A stretch of 37,876 bases of DNA from a virus: the IMG/VR virus record IMGVR_UViG_3300037842_000651, positions 1-37,876 of that record; one strand, given 5' to 3'. The notes beneath the pieces were generated by a model. The model was not told the DNA's origin. It worked only from the letters and a program-made list of their open reading frames with translations, and did not search any database. Of this stretch, positions 30,258 to 37,876 are shown piece after piece; within the stretch, counting starts at the first letter, position 1, and each line of letters opens with the position of its first letter. The position numbers were made by a program, and so were the translations under genes.

Positions 30258-31136
30258 TTAATACACTTTATACAATACAAAATTAGACGCTTGAATACTA
30301 TCTTGATTACTTGCTTGTACCCATTCAGCCGTTATATCTAAAGTATGTAAAATAGTTGTGTCTATTGCTTTTGTATCTTGGAATACTGTTCCCGCGTATT
30401 TTTTATCTAATGTTTTATTGTGGCAAAAATTGCCATTTGTTATAATTGAACCCGTTGCCCCTATTGTCCTAATAGTAAAATCAATTTCCGCTTCCCATCC
30501 ATCCGCAACACTATATTCCAGCTCAAATGAACCCGTAGTTGCTAAAATAGTTCCACCATTTTTAACCCTTAAAATTAATTGGTCATCCTTTTTCGAACTC
30601 ATTAAACCGCCAATTTTTGCGTGGAAAGAGTCGCCTATTTGAAAGGTGTTGGCAGGAATTGACAAAGAACCAACACCGCTTCCGACTATACTTGTTTCTG
30701 TGGTTGTATTAACAACCGTTACGCCGTCAGCCGTTTGTGAAAAATTACCTATCGAAAGGCTTCCAATATCTGAAAGCATGGCAACCGTTCCGTCTTTATC
30801 GGGCCAGGTTGCGACCCTCTTTGTTCCCGTTGCAATACTTGAAACATTAAAGGAAATCATTTTTGAGTTATCAGCCGCATTATAAACGGCAAACTGGTCG
30901 TCATTTAGGTATAAGCCGACATCGTTTTTCTTAACCCAGGTTCCACCCTCTGAACGATATAATCCAGCCGCTTTGTAGTTTAATAAGAACCTTGAACCCG
31001 TTGCATTTAATACCATGTAAAATTCCCCCACATGTTCAGCCGCTAAAGGCAAATCGGCAAAGGTATTTACTTCACCAGCCCAGCCGATGAAAGATGCCTG
31101 GCCCGACCTATCTAAGTGAATAACCGCTTTGTTCAT
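30258..31136 (-). CDS. Head or neck fibre-like protein
   Basis: The 292-residue protein starts with a motif common at the base of phage fibres (GEVNTFADLPLAAEHVGEFYMV then YKAAGLYRSEGGTWVKKND), followed by a Gly/Ser/Thr-rich region and a C-terminal beta domain. It shares general fibre features with 16444-18231 but sits among connector genes, so it may decorate the head or neck and aid adsorption. The 1-bp overlap with the gene upstream suggests coupling. Confidence 0.6.
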   Translation of the reverse strand: MNKAVIHLDRSGQASFIGWAGEVNTFADLPLAAEHVGEFYMVLNATGSRFLLNYKAAGLYRSEGGTWVKKNDVGLYLNDDQFAVYNAADNSKMISFNVSSIATGTKRVATWPDKDGTVAMLSDIGSLSIGNFSQTADGVTVVNTTTETSIVGSGVGSLSIPANTFQIGDSFHAKIGGLMSSKKDDQLILRVKNGGTILATTGSFELEYSVADGWEAEIDFTIRTIGATGSIITNGNFCHNKTLDKKYAGTVFQDTKAIDTTILHTLDITAEWVQASNQDSIQASNFVLYKVY

Positions 31137-31468
31137 TATCTTTTTAGTGTTAAGGTAAATTCAATCGTTCCCGTTGTGTTGGTTTTGGCGTCATAGTTAA
31201 TACGTATTTTAGTCCATACTAAGTGAGTGTCGTCAAAAGGCTGGTCTATTGCTGCATCTATAACAGTGTTGTCGTAAGGTTGCCAGGTTAAATCATCGTT
31301 AGAAACCTCAATAGTATAGACGGGATTTTGGTCTAATCCTATCGGCTTCGGAACTAAGCTCCACCCGTAATCAAAACAGAAAGTTAATGGATTTGATGTT
31401 TGTGAAATACTGGCGTTGTGTGTGTTTCCGTCTGAAAAAGTAAATGTGTATTTTAAAGGCTCTATCAT
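31136..31468 (-). CDS. Small beta-rich virion protein
   Basis: The 110-residue protein is strand-rich (YTFTFSDGNTHNASISQ, TIEVSNDDLTWQPYD, IRINYDAKTNTTGTIEFTLTLKR), like a jelly-roll or Ig-type module. It lies between the connector and the fibre-like gene and overlaps the latter by 1 bp. It could attach the fibre or decorate the head. Confidence 0.6.
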   Translation of the reverse strand: MIEPLKYTFTFSDGNTHNASISQTSNPLTFCFDYGWSLVPKPIGLDQNPVYTIEVSNDDLTWQPYDNTVIDAAIDQPFDDTHLVWTKIRINYDAKTNTTGTIEFTLTLKR

Positions 31469-31469
31469 T

Positions 31470-31976
31470 TTAAATCCATGTTGAAAACCGTTTCTTTATA
31501 CCCTGGTAAAGTGGATAATCTGTTAGGTTTAAATTTATATATTCTTGTATTGATTGATAACTCTGAACGGCTCTATTGTACTTGTCGTAAATATTTGTAG
31601 AAGTTAGGTTTGCCCTGGTAGAGTTTTCCGAATCAATACGAACTATCCCAGCCGCGACGCTTTTATTTTGATTATACCTATGCCATTCAAAATAAACGAA
31701 ACCCATTAACATATCTTTCATTCCATAGGAGCGAACACAATCATCATCACTACAAATTGAATTAAAAATATTTAAATAAATAGCGTCATGGGGAATGCCT
31801 GGCGTTCCCGATAAATCGGCAATAAATAAATCGTATAAATCGCAGCCCAAAAGTTCTTCAAACATATCCGATTGCATGGCGTCAATTAACGCGTCTAACT
31901 CTTTATCTGCTTGTCTTGTTAGCGCGATATCGTAAATAGGATTATCTAAAAAATCCGTTTTTAGAATTATTGCCAT
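31470..31976 (-). CDS. Head-tail connector (gp6-like) candidate
   Basis: The 168-residue, mainly helical protein lies two genes after the capsid gene. It contains a long helical region (RQADKELDALIDAMQSDMFEELLG) and a MLMGFVYFEWHRYNQN helix, similar in layout to DNA-packaging connector proteins of the HK97 gp6 class and to Bacteroidota phage homologues. It would seal the portal ring. Assigned by layout, not by a firm motif. Confidence 0.6.
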   Translation of the reverse strand: MAIILKTDFLDNPIYDIALTRQADKELDALIDAMQSDMFEELLGCDLYDLFIADLSGTPGIPHDAIYLNIFNSICSDDDCVRSYGMKDMLMGFVYFEWHRYNQNKSVAAGIVRIDSENSTRANLTSTNIYDKYNRAVQSYQSIQEYINLNLTDYPLYQGIKKRFSTWI

Positions 31977-31995
31977 AGCGTCTTAATGTAGTCTA

Positions 31996-32178
31996 TTATT
32001 TTGTTGAGCCTTTTTTTTTACTTTTCGGGCTTGTTTCTTTTTCAGCTGCCTTGTATCGTTTAGCATATCCCGATTCAACCCAGGCTTCTACATTACTACT
32101 CAACATTTTTACGACCGTATCTTTTCTGCCTAGTGAAACATGGTCTTTTATTAGGATAATTTCTGTTTGATTTGCCAT
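31996..32178 (-). CDS. Small basic protein after the capsid gene
   Basis: The 60-residue protein has an N-terminal half (IILIKDHVSLGRKDTVVKML...ESGYAKRY) that loosely resembles the N-domain of ribosomal protein L9 or FluMu-type head proteins, and a Lys-rich tail (SPKSKKKGSTK). It follows the capsid terminator. A minor head protein is likely, from position. Confidence 0.55.
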   Translation of the reverse strand: MANQTEIILIKDHVSLGRKDTVVKMLSSNVEAWVESGYAKRYKAAEKETSPKSKKKGSTK

Positions 32179-32203
32179 TTTATAAAGTTTTTTTTACCTA
32201 CAA

Positions 32204-32231
32204 AAGTCCGCACCTCGAAAGATGCGGACTT
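32204..32231 (-). terminator. Terminator with UUCG tetraloop after the capsid gene
   Basis: On the minus strand a 12-bp stem (AAGUCCGCAUCU and AGGUGCGGACUU, one G-U pair) closes a UUCG loop and is followed by UUGU. It lies 36 bp after the major capsid stop, so it probably sets a high-abundance capsid transcript apart from the genes downstream. Confidence 0.8.
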
Positions 32232-32266
32232 CTATCGCCAGGGGTTGCCCTGGTTCTAGCTTTGTT

Positions 32267-33562
32267 TTAAGGCTTAGTGATTGCCGCCGTTATAGTTGCA
32301 ATACTATCATAAATAAACGCTTGTTCGTCTAATTTTTTAACGAAGCCATGTAGCCTTGATTCTCCTACCATTGTGAACTGGTTGCTGATTAATTGGTCGT
32401 TAATCCAACCGATTTTCACAGTGTAATCCATGTATCTAGTCGTGTTATACGCTTTTAAATCAGAAACAAAAATGCTTCCCACTGGTATGTCTTCAAAAGG
32501 GATAATTGTAGCCCCTCCGATAACAACTCTATTCATTAATCCAGCCATTGGATAAAGCGGCAACCCATTTAAATCTTTAGCTGCAACCAATTGAAGATAA
32601 AAATCAACAGGATTAACCATAACGATATTCGCCATGTACTGCATTTCGTCAGTATAATTGTGTGTCGTGTATATGTCTGTAATACATGCGTTCACAACAT
32701 CCATAAAATTAGGACTTGCAACCGCTAAAGCCATTCCACCAGCAACGAAAGTTCTCCCGTATGTAGTCGCCCCAGTTAAGTTCGCACCAATTCCGTCACC
32801 AAATAAAATTCCGTTTTGTCTTTTTAAATCGTGTTTTTTTCTTAGGTAGTCGTTCGCTATTGATTGAAGCCCTGGTATGTCTTGCACTGATTCGTCAGTC
32901 AAAACCATGTGAGCCGCAACCTTTTTCGGAGCCGCGTATCTAGTTTCAATTTTAAAATCAATTTGAGGTTTAACCCCTTTTTCCAATACAAAAGCATAAT
33001 CGCCGTCTTTTGGAACTGTTTCAGTATAAGGATATGAAGCTAAAGAAGTGTTTATTGTAGTAACTAATTCATCAACAATACTACCTTTTAAATTCACGTT
33101 ACCAGGAGCCGCAGACTGAACGCCCATTAATTCAGGTATTCCGTCGGGGTTTGATGCTGATGTTGTTTCCATAGGGCCAACAACTTTCAATTCAATTAAA
33201 CCGCTTCCAGCCGCTTTTAATTCAGCAATTTTGTCAGCGTTTTTTTCAATCCAAGTGTTAATCTGTCTTTTTACAGTTGTCGTTCCAATTCTAGTTTCTT
33301 GTAATTCCTTAATCACTGTTCCTTGTAGTGTTACGGCGGCCTTAAAAGTTTCTAAATCAATGTCATTTATTTCTTTTTTAATTGTAGCTTTTAAAGTTGA
33401 AATTGCTTCAACACTTAAATCCGATTTAGCTTCCAACTCTTTTAATTGAGCGTTTAACTTTTCTTCTTTTTCAGTGTTAAATTTTTCTAATTCTGTGTGA
33501 TAGTCTTTTAACGCCACTTCATTCATGTTGCTGATTTGTTCAGCGGTTTGTTTTTTAAACAT
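32267..33562 (-). CDS. Major capsid protein, HK97 fold
   Basis: The 431-residue protein matches HK97-type capsid proteins: an N-terminal coiled-coil scaffold-like delta domain (about 1-110, ELEKFNTEKEEKLNAQLKELE), then P-domain and A-domain segments (YAFVLEKGVKPQIDFKIETRYAAPKKVAAHMVLTDESVQD, and NPVDFYLQLVAAKDLNGLPLYPM). The adjacent protease would remove the delta domain during head maturation. Order portal-protease-capsid supports it. Confidence 0.92.
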   Translation of the reverse strand: MFKKQTAEQISNMNEVALKDYHTELEKFNTEKEEKLNAQLKELEAKSDLSVEAISTLKATIKKEINDIDLETFKAAVTLQGTVIKELQETRIGTTTVKRQINTWIEKNADKIAELKAAGSGLIELKVVGPMETTSASNPDGIPELMGVQSAAPGNVNLKGSIVDELVTTINTSLASYPYTETVPKDGDYAFVLEKGVKPQIDFKIETRYAAPKKVAAHMVLTDESVQDIPGLQSIANDYLRKKHDLKRQNGILFGDGIGANLTGATTYGRTFVAGGMALAVASPNFMDVVNACITDIYTTHNYTDEMQYMANIVMVNPVDFYLQLVAAKDLNGLPLYPMAGLMNRVVIGGATIIPFEDIPVGSIFVSDLKAYNTTRYMDYTVKIGWINDQLISNQFTMVGESRLHGFVKKLDEQAFIYDSIATITAAITKP

Positions 33563-33572
33563 TTTGTTTTTT

Positions 33573-34391
33573 TTAAATTAATAAATTGTTTCGTAAATTG
33601 TTGTTTTTGTTTTGAGTGCTTTTCAGCGGCTCAACTTGTTGAGTGAAGTTAATCGGCTCAATATTTTTTCCTAAATTATTATCCAAAGTAGGTGTGATTT
33701 CATTTGCCCCAAATAGAACGGCAGAATTTTCAATTAGTTTAATTTCTTGAACAACCCAAAAAAAGCCGCTTTCGTCTGCCGCGCTTTTGTTTATTACCTG
33801 GGGATAAAACTTTTCCCAGTATTCAAATTCTTTTGTGCTTGATTCGTCATTAATTGCCAAATCTAATTTCATGTATTGTAGGCCGATAGAATGCTGGTTT
33901 ATCATTCCCCGTTTATACTGGTTAAACACCTTTTCATTATAGCTTTTTATTATATCTGTAATGAAAACAAGTGCTTCCGTATTGCCTTTTCCAGCTATAC
34001 CCAGTTCAGCAAAGCTAAAGTTTGAGCTAAATATATCGTGAACTTCGCCAACTTTGGCCCCTATTTGGTGGATATGGTCGTGTAAGTGGGGGATAATCCC
34101 TTTGCGCTCTGAAATGGTTTTGTTCCAGCTCCCAGGGATTAATAAGTCATTGTGACTGTCTATCCAGTTAGCCGTATTCGCTATCACTTTTACTCTAAGG
34201 GTGTCCATGTCGCCGTCAACTGGTTTGTTCGCTTTTGCAACGCCGCCGACCTTAATACGTGTACTTCCAAAATTAACACAATCCGAATAAATAGGCATTG
34301 ATTTTTTCTGCTCAATTAAAGTCTGTTTGTTCTCTTTTAAATAAGAAAACATTTCTTTTTTAGATTGAAATTTAGGTGTGTTTATTCTCAT
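33573..34391 (-). CDS. Prohead protease, HK97 family (S78/U35)
   Basis: The 272-residue protein has the S78 core: ANWIDSHNDLLIPGSW (75-90), the HDHIHQIG histidine motif (104-111), NQHSIG with the likely nucleophile Ser168, and IENSAVLFGANEITPT near 215-230. An N-terminal extension of about 45 residues precedes the core. It cleaves the capsid delta domain. It starts in an ATGA overlap with the small gene 34388-34489. Confidence 0.88.
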   Translation of the reverse strand: MRINTPKFQSKKEMFSYLKENKQTLIEQKKSMPIYSDCVNFGSTRIKVGGVAKANKPVDGDMDTLRVKVIANTANWIDSHNDLLIPGSWNKTISERKGIIPHLHDHIHQIGAKVGEVHDIFSSNFSFAELGIAGKGNTEALVFITDIIKSYNEKVFNQYKRGMINQHSIGLQYMKLDLAINDESSTKEFEYWEKFYPQVINKSAADESGFFWVVQEIKLIENSAVLFGANEITPTLDNNLGKNIEPINFTQQVEPLKSTQNKNNNLRNNLLI

Positions 34392-34489
34392 TTTTTAACA
34401 ATCTTATTTGAATTTACTGCCTTTTCTTTACTCTTAATTGAAGCTTTTAAAGCTTCTTTATTGACTTTCTTGTTGCGGTTGTTTTGCAT
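34388..34489 (-). CDS. Possible small basic peptide, 33 aa
   Basis: An ATG at 34489 opens 33 codons that overlap the portal 3' end by 32 bp and the protease start by ATGA. The product begins MQNNRNKKVNKEALKASIKS and is almost only Lys, Asn, Ala and Ser. The precise overlaps favour a real, coupling frame; length is too short to be sure. Confidence 0.35.
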   Translation of the reverse strand: MQNNRNKKVNKEALKASIKSKEKAVNSNKIVKK

Positions 34490-35714
34490 TTCCTACAATT
34501 TTTGAAGCTCTTTCCTGGCTAATTTCTAACGATTCAACCAGCGTTTCAATCTTTTGTTCCCTGGTTGAATTTGATGCTAAGATAGTAATAATTGCGGAAC
34601 TGATGTTTTTCGCTTGTATAGACTTTTCTTTGCGGTCTTGTTGTAACGCTGGGATATTAGATAAATCAACTTTTATCTTATATTTTTTGCCGTCTTTTTT
34701 TGATTGAGCCTTAACAATAGGCTCAAAAATATTTAAAAATTTGTTTAGTGTTGGAATTACTGCATCGGTGTAAAGAGCTTTGTTCGCGTCTTTTCGGTTG
34801 CTGAAAGTTTTGTTTTGGGGGTCGTTAAACAAAGAACTATCAGCTGAAAACGCGTTACATAAATCGCGTAATTTCATAACCCTAGATTCTATAATTTTTA
34901 AATCTGCTGGGCTCAATCCGATAGGCTGATATTTAACTTTTGCCCCCGACTGAATAATTTTATTGAAGTCTGTTGCCCCTCCCATTCTAGCATCTAAACG
35001 CTTTTGATGCTTGTCGGCTTCTTCGGGTGATAATACAATTTCAGATTCGTTGGATAAAATACCTATCGCGCCCCTATTTTCTAAAATTGAAGCGTTCGCC
35101 GTATCTAAGTTTTGAACCGATATTACTGATAAATAAGCCGCTTGAATAGGTGATAGGCCCCAGTAATTATCTAGTCCGTATTCGGTTGGATTAACGTTTT
35201 TAATATGGCTTATGTTTTCAGCTAATATAGATTCGTAGTTTTTAGTTCCAATATTATATTCGTAGCTCAAAGGAATAATCTGCTTTTCTCTTTCGGTTGT
35301 GTTTACTGTTATATTTTGAGGATAAAGGAGCGTTAAATCATCGGCGTTAAATCCAATAGGGGCGTTTAAATATGCTATCGCGTTCCCACTTGATAATAAA
35401 AAAGTCATTCCTAATTCAAAAAACTCATCCCTTGAAGTTGCTTTGCTGGGTTTATTTAAAATGTCAAAAAGCTTTCCCCTGGTTACTATTTTTTCGTCGG
35501 GCCCTACAACTAACTGAACGGGAATTTCTTTTGCTTTTTGTACTATTCTTGAAATTATTGAGTAAACATCCAGGGTATTAGCAAACCCCTTTTCAATAGG
35601 ATAAGTTGTGTCGCTGGGATTATAGTTGTATTTAGAGTTCTTTCCTAAATAAAAACTTTCGTGAACGTTTTTCTGTTTATCAAAAAAAAACCATTTATTA
35701 TTAAACCATCCCAT
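34458..35714 (-). CDS. Portal protein, HK97 family
   Basis: The 418-residue protein matches PF04860 portals: VYSIISRIVQKAKEIPVQLVV, FELGMTFLLSSGNAIAYL, HIKNVNPTEYGLDNYWGLSPIQAAY and QNLDTANASILENRGAIGIL, then a C-terminal helical region. It forms the ring through which DNA enters the head. It follows TerL by 45 bp containing a promoter-like box, the standard order. Confidence 0.92.
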   Translation of the reverse strand: MGWFNNKWFFFDKQKNVHESFYLGKNSKYNYNPSDTTYPIEKGFANTLDVYSIISRIVQKAKEIPVQLVVGPDEKIVTRGKLFDILNKPSKATSRDEFFELGMTFLLSSGNAIAYLNAPIGFNADDLTLLYPQNITVNTTEREKQIIPLSYEYNIGTKNYESILAENISHIKNVNPTEYGLDNYWGLSPIQAAYLSVISVQNLDTANASILENRGAIGILSNESEIVLSPEEADKHQKRLDARMGGATDFNKIIQSGAKVKYQPIGLSPADLKIIESRVMKLRDLCNAFSADSSLFNDPQNKTFSNRKDANKALYTDAVIPTLNKFLNIFEPIVKAQSKKDGKKYKIKVDLSNIPALQQDRKEKSIQAKNISSAIITILASNSTREQKIETLVESLEISQERASKIVGNAKQPQQESQ

Positions 35715-35730
35715 AAAATTTTCTTTTTTA

Positions 35731-35766
35731 CAAATATATCAATTATTAAATTAATAACTCTACCAA
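35731..35766 (-). promoter_or_regulatory. Promoter candidate before the portal gene
   Basis: TATATTTG reads on the minus strand at 35738-35731, 17 bp before the portal ATG. A TTG at 35766-35764 lies 25 nt upstream, slightly further than usual. It would separate head genes from the modification and terminase transcript. Confidence 0.45.
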
Positions 35767-37019
35767 ATTGAATAACCAGCTACCAGCCTTTCGAAAGCGT
35801 AACGTATAGCGTCAATCGTATGATTAAAATTATCTTCGGGTATTCCAGCCTTTTTGTCGTTCCACTTGTATTCGTTTAATTCCTCTTTTATATTTGGCGA
35901 ATTTCCGCAAACTATAATTTGATAAGCCGACATATCTTTTAACCCTTTTTTCACGCTCCCTGGGAACTTCTTACATGGCTGAATGTTAATGTTTTTTAAT
36001 CTAATTTCGTTTATCAATCTCATTTCAGCACTATCGGCAACGGTTAAATCAGAACTTGAACACCTACTTTGTAACATTGAAACGATAGCATCAGTACTTA
36101 ATTCGGTTTTGTAGAATTGTTCCTCGCAAAATATTTGTTTTCTTTTATTACAAACCGCGACTTTAATGTGTGTCGTAGGGTCGGGGCTAAAACCAAAATC
36201 CATTCCGTAAGCGAAAGGCAAGTTTTTGTCAAATTCCCCCGTCACCCAGTTGTCGAAAATAACTCCTTCCGCTTTTTCTAACCAGCCGCCTATATAGTTA
36301 AAATAATAATGTGTTTTATGTTTAAATTCTGCTTTTTCGGCTTCAATCTTGTAAAGCTCTTTTTTAGCAATCCAGGAGCTATCAAGATAATGTAACGCGA
36401 TTCTATATGTTGAGTGTATATGTTGTATATCCTCAATATCTGAAACCGTAACATCGTAACCGTAAACATTGATAATTTTATTTTTAGGTTTAATCCAACG
36501 TTGATAAATGAAATGTGTTTTTGTTGAGGGGTTTTGAATCCAAATAACTCTATTCTGTTTGCCTATTGTCCGTATCGAATCATCTATTGTGTTAAACGCT
36601 TTTTCATCATTAAAGTCTTCCCCTTCCTCAATTATCCAAGTTGTAATCCCACTAATAGATTTCAAATTTGCGGTTTGGTCGCCCGAACTTGTTTTAATAC
36701 CCGAAAAATAAATAAAGGAGCCCGTTTTCTTATTTCTAACGATGTTTTTTGTAACGTGAAAATCATCTGTTATCCCCATTCTGTTAATCGTTAAAAGAAA
36801 TTCGGGTATAATAGACTTTTCGGCTGATGTCATTGTGTACCTGGTAAATAAAATTCCATGTCCGATTTCATACGTTAAACGGGCCACAAAGTCGTGAACG
36901 GTTGTTGATTTTAAAGAAGCCCGACCGCCAGTTATTAGGAAATACCTTTTTTTAGAATTGTATAAAGGTTGGAAACATTTATTTATCGTAACTTCATTCA
37001 CCTTCGGCGGCTTGTTCAA
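35760..37019 (-). CDS. terL: Terminase large subunit
   Basis: The 419-residue packaging motor has an N-terminal ATPase with Walker A-like GGRASLKS (about residues 32-39) and Walker B TWIIEEGED, and a C-terminal RNase H-fold nuclease with Asp in YGMDFGFSPDPT, TVADSAE and the final FNHTIDAIRYA helix. It resembles the PBSX/Terminase_3 group. It cuts and pumps phage DNA into proheads. It overlaps terS by 26 bp. Confidence 0.94.
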   Translation of the reverse strand: MNKPPKVNEVTINKCFQPLYNSKKRYFLITGGRASLKSTTVHDFVARLTYEIGHGILFTRYTMTSAEKSIIPEFLLTINRMGITDDFHVTKNIVRNKKTGSFIYFSGIKTSSGDQTANLKSISGITTWIIEEGEDFNDEKAFNTIDDSIRTIGKQNRVIWIQNPSTKTHFIYQRWIKPKNKIINVYGYDVTVSDIEDIQHIHSTYRIALHYLDSSWIAKKELYKIEAEKAEFKHKTHYYFNYIGGWLEKAEGVIFDNWVTGEFDKNLPFAYGMDFGFSPDPTTHIKVAVCNKRKQIFCEEQFYKTELSTDAIVSMLQSRCSSSDLTVADSAEMRLINEIRLKNINIQPCKKFPGSVKKGLKDMSAYQIIVCGNSPNIKEELNEYKWNDKKAGIPEDNFNHTIDAIRYAFERLVAGYSIW

Positions 37020-37356
37020 CCCATTTAATAATCGGAATATCTGTGGTAAGGTTTATATCTTGTTCAATTTTTTCAATATAGCCGCGACTTTTGCCCTTTG
37101 TTTTTAAAAAAAATATAGTTGCGGCGGTTGAATTTTCTTGTATCTGTTTGTGAAGTTGGCTCTCAACAAAATCCAAGGTAACATTTTCAATCTCTTTTAC
37201 TTCTTTAGCAAAGTCTTTATCCTCTTTTAAGTATCTGTAAAAGGTTGTTCGGTCAATGCCTACAATTTTACACGCGGTCGTTATTATTCCCAGCGACTTT
37301 TCCAACGCTTCAATTAAAGCCTTTTTAGTGTGTTGTATTTTGTTGCTTTTTGCCAT
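36994..37356 (-). CDS. terS: Terminase small subunit
   Basis: The 120-residue protein has an N-terminal helix-turn-helix (ALEKSLGIITTACKIVGIDRTTFYRYLKED) for DNA recognition and a helical oligomerisation region (VTLDFVESQLHKQIQENSTAATIFFLKTKG), the pattern of phBC6A51-like small terminases. Its ATG overlaps the folE stop (TAATG), so packaging is translationally linked to the modification genes. Confidence 0.85.
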   Translation of the reverse strand: MAKSNKIQHTKKALIEALEKSLGIITTACKIVGIDRTTFYRYLKEDKDFAKEVKEIENVTLDFVESQLHKQIQENSTAATIFFLKTKGKSRGYIEKIEQDINLTTDIPIIKWVEQAAEGE

Positions 37357-37876
37357 TACTTAATCAAGCTTAAAAATTCGTTTCTAGCGTTTAAATCATT
37401 TTTAAAAATTCCTATCATTTTGCTGGTAGTCGTCCAAGTATCATGTTTTTTTACGCCCCTCATGCACATACAAAGGTGTTGAGCCTTCAAAGTGACCGCA
37501 ACCCCTAAAGGGTTTAATTCCTCCATTAATCTTTCGGCTATTTGTGTCGTCACTCTTTCCTGGTTTTGAAGTTTATTAGCATATAAATCAACGCACCTGG
37601 CTAACTTACTTAACCCAACTATTTTATCACTGGGAATATACGCAACATTCGCCACTCCAAAAAACGGGGCTATATGATGTTCACATAAAGAGTAAAAAGG
37701 AATGTTTGTTTGTATTATCATTTCGTCAGCTCCTTCCGCGTCAAAGGTAGTAAATTCAAATTCTTTAGTTTTTAAGAACTCCCTCATAAAGTTGATATAA
37801 CGCTTCGGGGTTTGTTTTAGGCCCTCGCGGTCGATATCTTCATTTAAGGCTTTTAAAACTTGTTTAAAATGCCATT
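37356..37876 (-). CDS. folE: GTP cyclohydrolase I (C-terminal and central part; start across circle junction)
   Basis: FolE converts GTP to dihydroneopterin triphosphate, the first step of 7-deazaguanine synthesis. In full-length numbering the zinc ligands are Cys73 and His76 (FYSLCEHHIAPF) and Cys144 (HLCMCMRGVKK); QERVTTQIAE is the conserved active-site helix. The frame is open to the window end and continues to the ATG at position 194 of the window start, giving 181 residues. The right repeat copy has Ile23 where the left has Thr. The C-terminal codon overlaps terS by 1 bp. Host FolE exists for folate, so this copy probably boosts flux. Confidence 0.95.
   Translation of the reverse strand, partial: WHFKQVLKALNEDIDREGLKQTPKRYINFMREFLKTKEFEFTTFDAEGADEMIIQTNIPFYSLCEHHIAPFFGVANVAYIPSDKIVGLSKLARCVDLYANKLQNQERVTTQIAERLMEELNPLGVAVTLKAQHLCMCMRGVKKHDTWTTTSKMIGIFKNDLNARNEFLSLIK
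37708..37876. repeat. Terminal direct repeat, right copy (circular closure)
   Basis: Copy of bases 1-169 with mismatches at 37834 and 37848. Removing one copy gives a circle of 37,707 bp with an uninterrupted folE. Confidence 0.95.

Noticed and set aside
1-37876. tRNA genes, integrase, attachment sites or a CRISPR array.
   Set aside because: No cloverleaf-like stretch, tyrosine or serine recombinase, or regularly spaced repeat was found; the repeated intergenic blocks are promoters with AT-rich operators, not spaced repeats.

Overview
The window is a complete or nearly complete tailed-phage genome. It is AT-rich (roughly one third G+C by eye) and every credible gene lies on the minus strand, so transcription runs from high to low coordinates. 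The first 169 bases recur at the end (37708-37876) with two mismatches, and the two terminal gene fragments join into one intact GTP cyclohydrolase I. The map therefore closes into a circle of about 37.7 kb. The host is probably a member of the Bacteroidota, most likely Flavobacteriia: promoters carry the TAnnTTTG -7 box (TATATTTG here), genes start behind A-rich leaders without Shine-Dalgarno sequences, and many proteins resemble flavobacterial siphophage proteins. No integrase, transposase or clear lysogeny repressor is visible, so a lytic life style is likely.

Layout in transcription order, starting after the strong terminator at 14017-14043. (1) Early region 13919-4056: many small genes of unknown function behind at least five promoter/operator units, an ERF/Rad52-like annealing protein, a Gp157-family protein, an HTH_39 protein, a DUF4373 replication-initiator-like protein, a DnaC-like ATPase, a DUF1367 protein, a NinG-like protein and several very small membrane proteins. 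(2) DNA-modification cassette 4012 to 1, continuing across the circle junction to 37356: ParB-like protein, QueD-like paralogue, methyltransferase-like protein, DpdA-type guanine transglycosylase, VUT-family transporter, QueD, QueE and FolE, nearly all overlapping by 1-20 bp. (3) Packaging and head 37356-31470: TerS, TerL, portal, prohead protease, HK97-type major capsid protein, connector. (4) Probable head or neck fibre, tail completion and major tail protein, then a 1399-residue tape measure and a set of large tail-tip and fibre proteins (31468-15271). (5) Lysis cassette 15274-14103: M15 peptidase, holin, spanin-like pair, terminator.

Working together, FolE, QueD and QueE would convert GTP to 7-carboxy-7-deazaguanine (CDG), and DpdA would exchange guanine in phage DNA for a 7-deazaguanine. 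There is no QueC, so the base made is either CDG itself, a product of CDG made by an accessory enzyme in the cassette (the Cys-less QueD-like protein or the methyltransferase-like protein), or preQ0 made with host QueC. The cassette runs straight into the terminase genes, which fits modification just before packaging.

The genome also carries a striking restriction-site signature. I found no GATC anywhere in the window by eye, where roughly 120 would be expected from base composition. CCWGG appears about five-fold over expectation in the stretches I counted. These two skews, together with the modification cassette, are the most interesting features and need a computed count.
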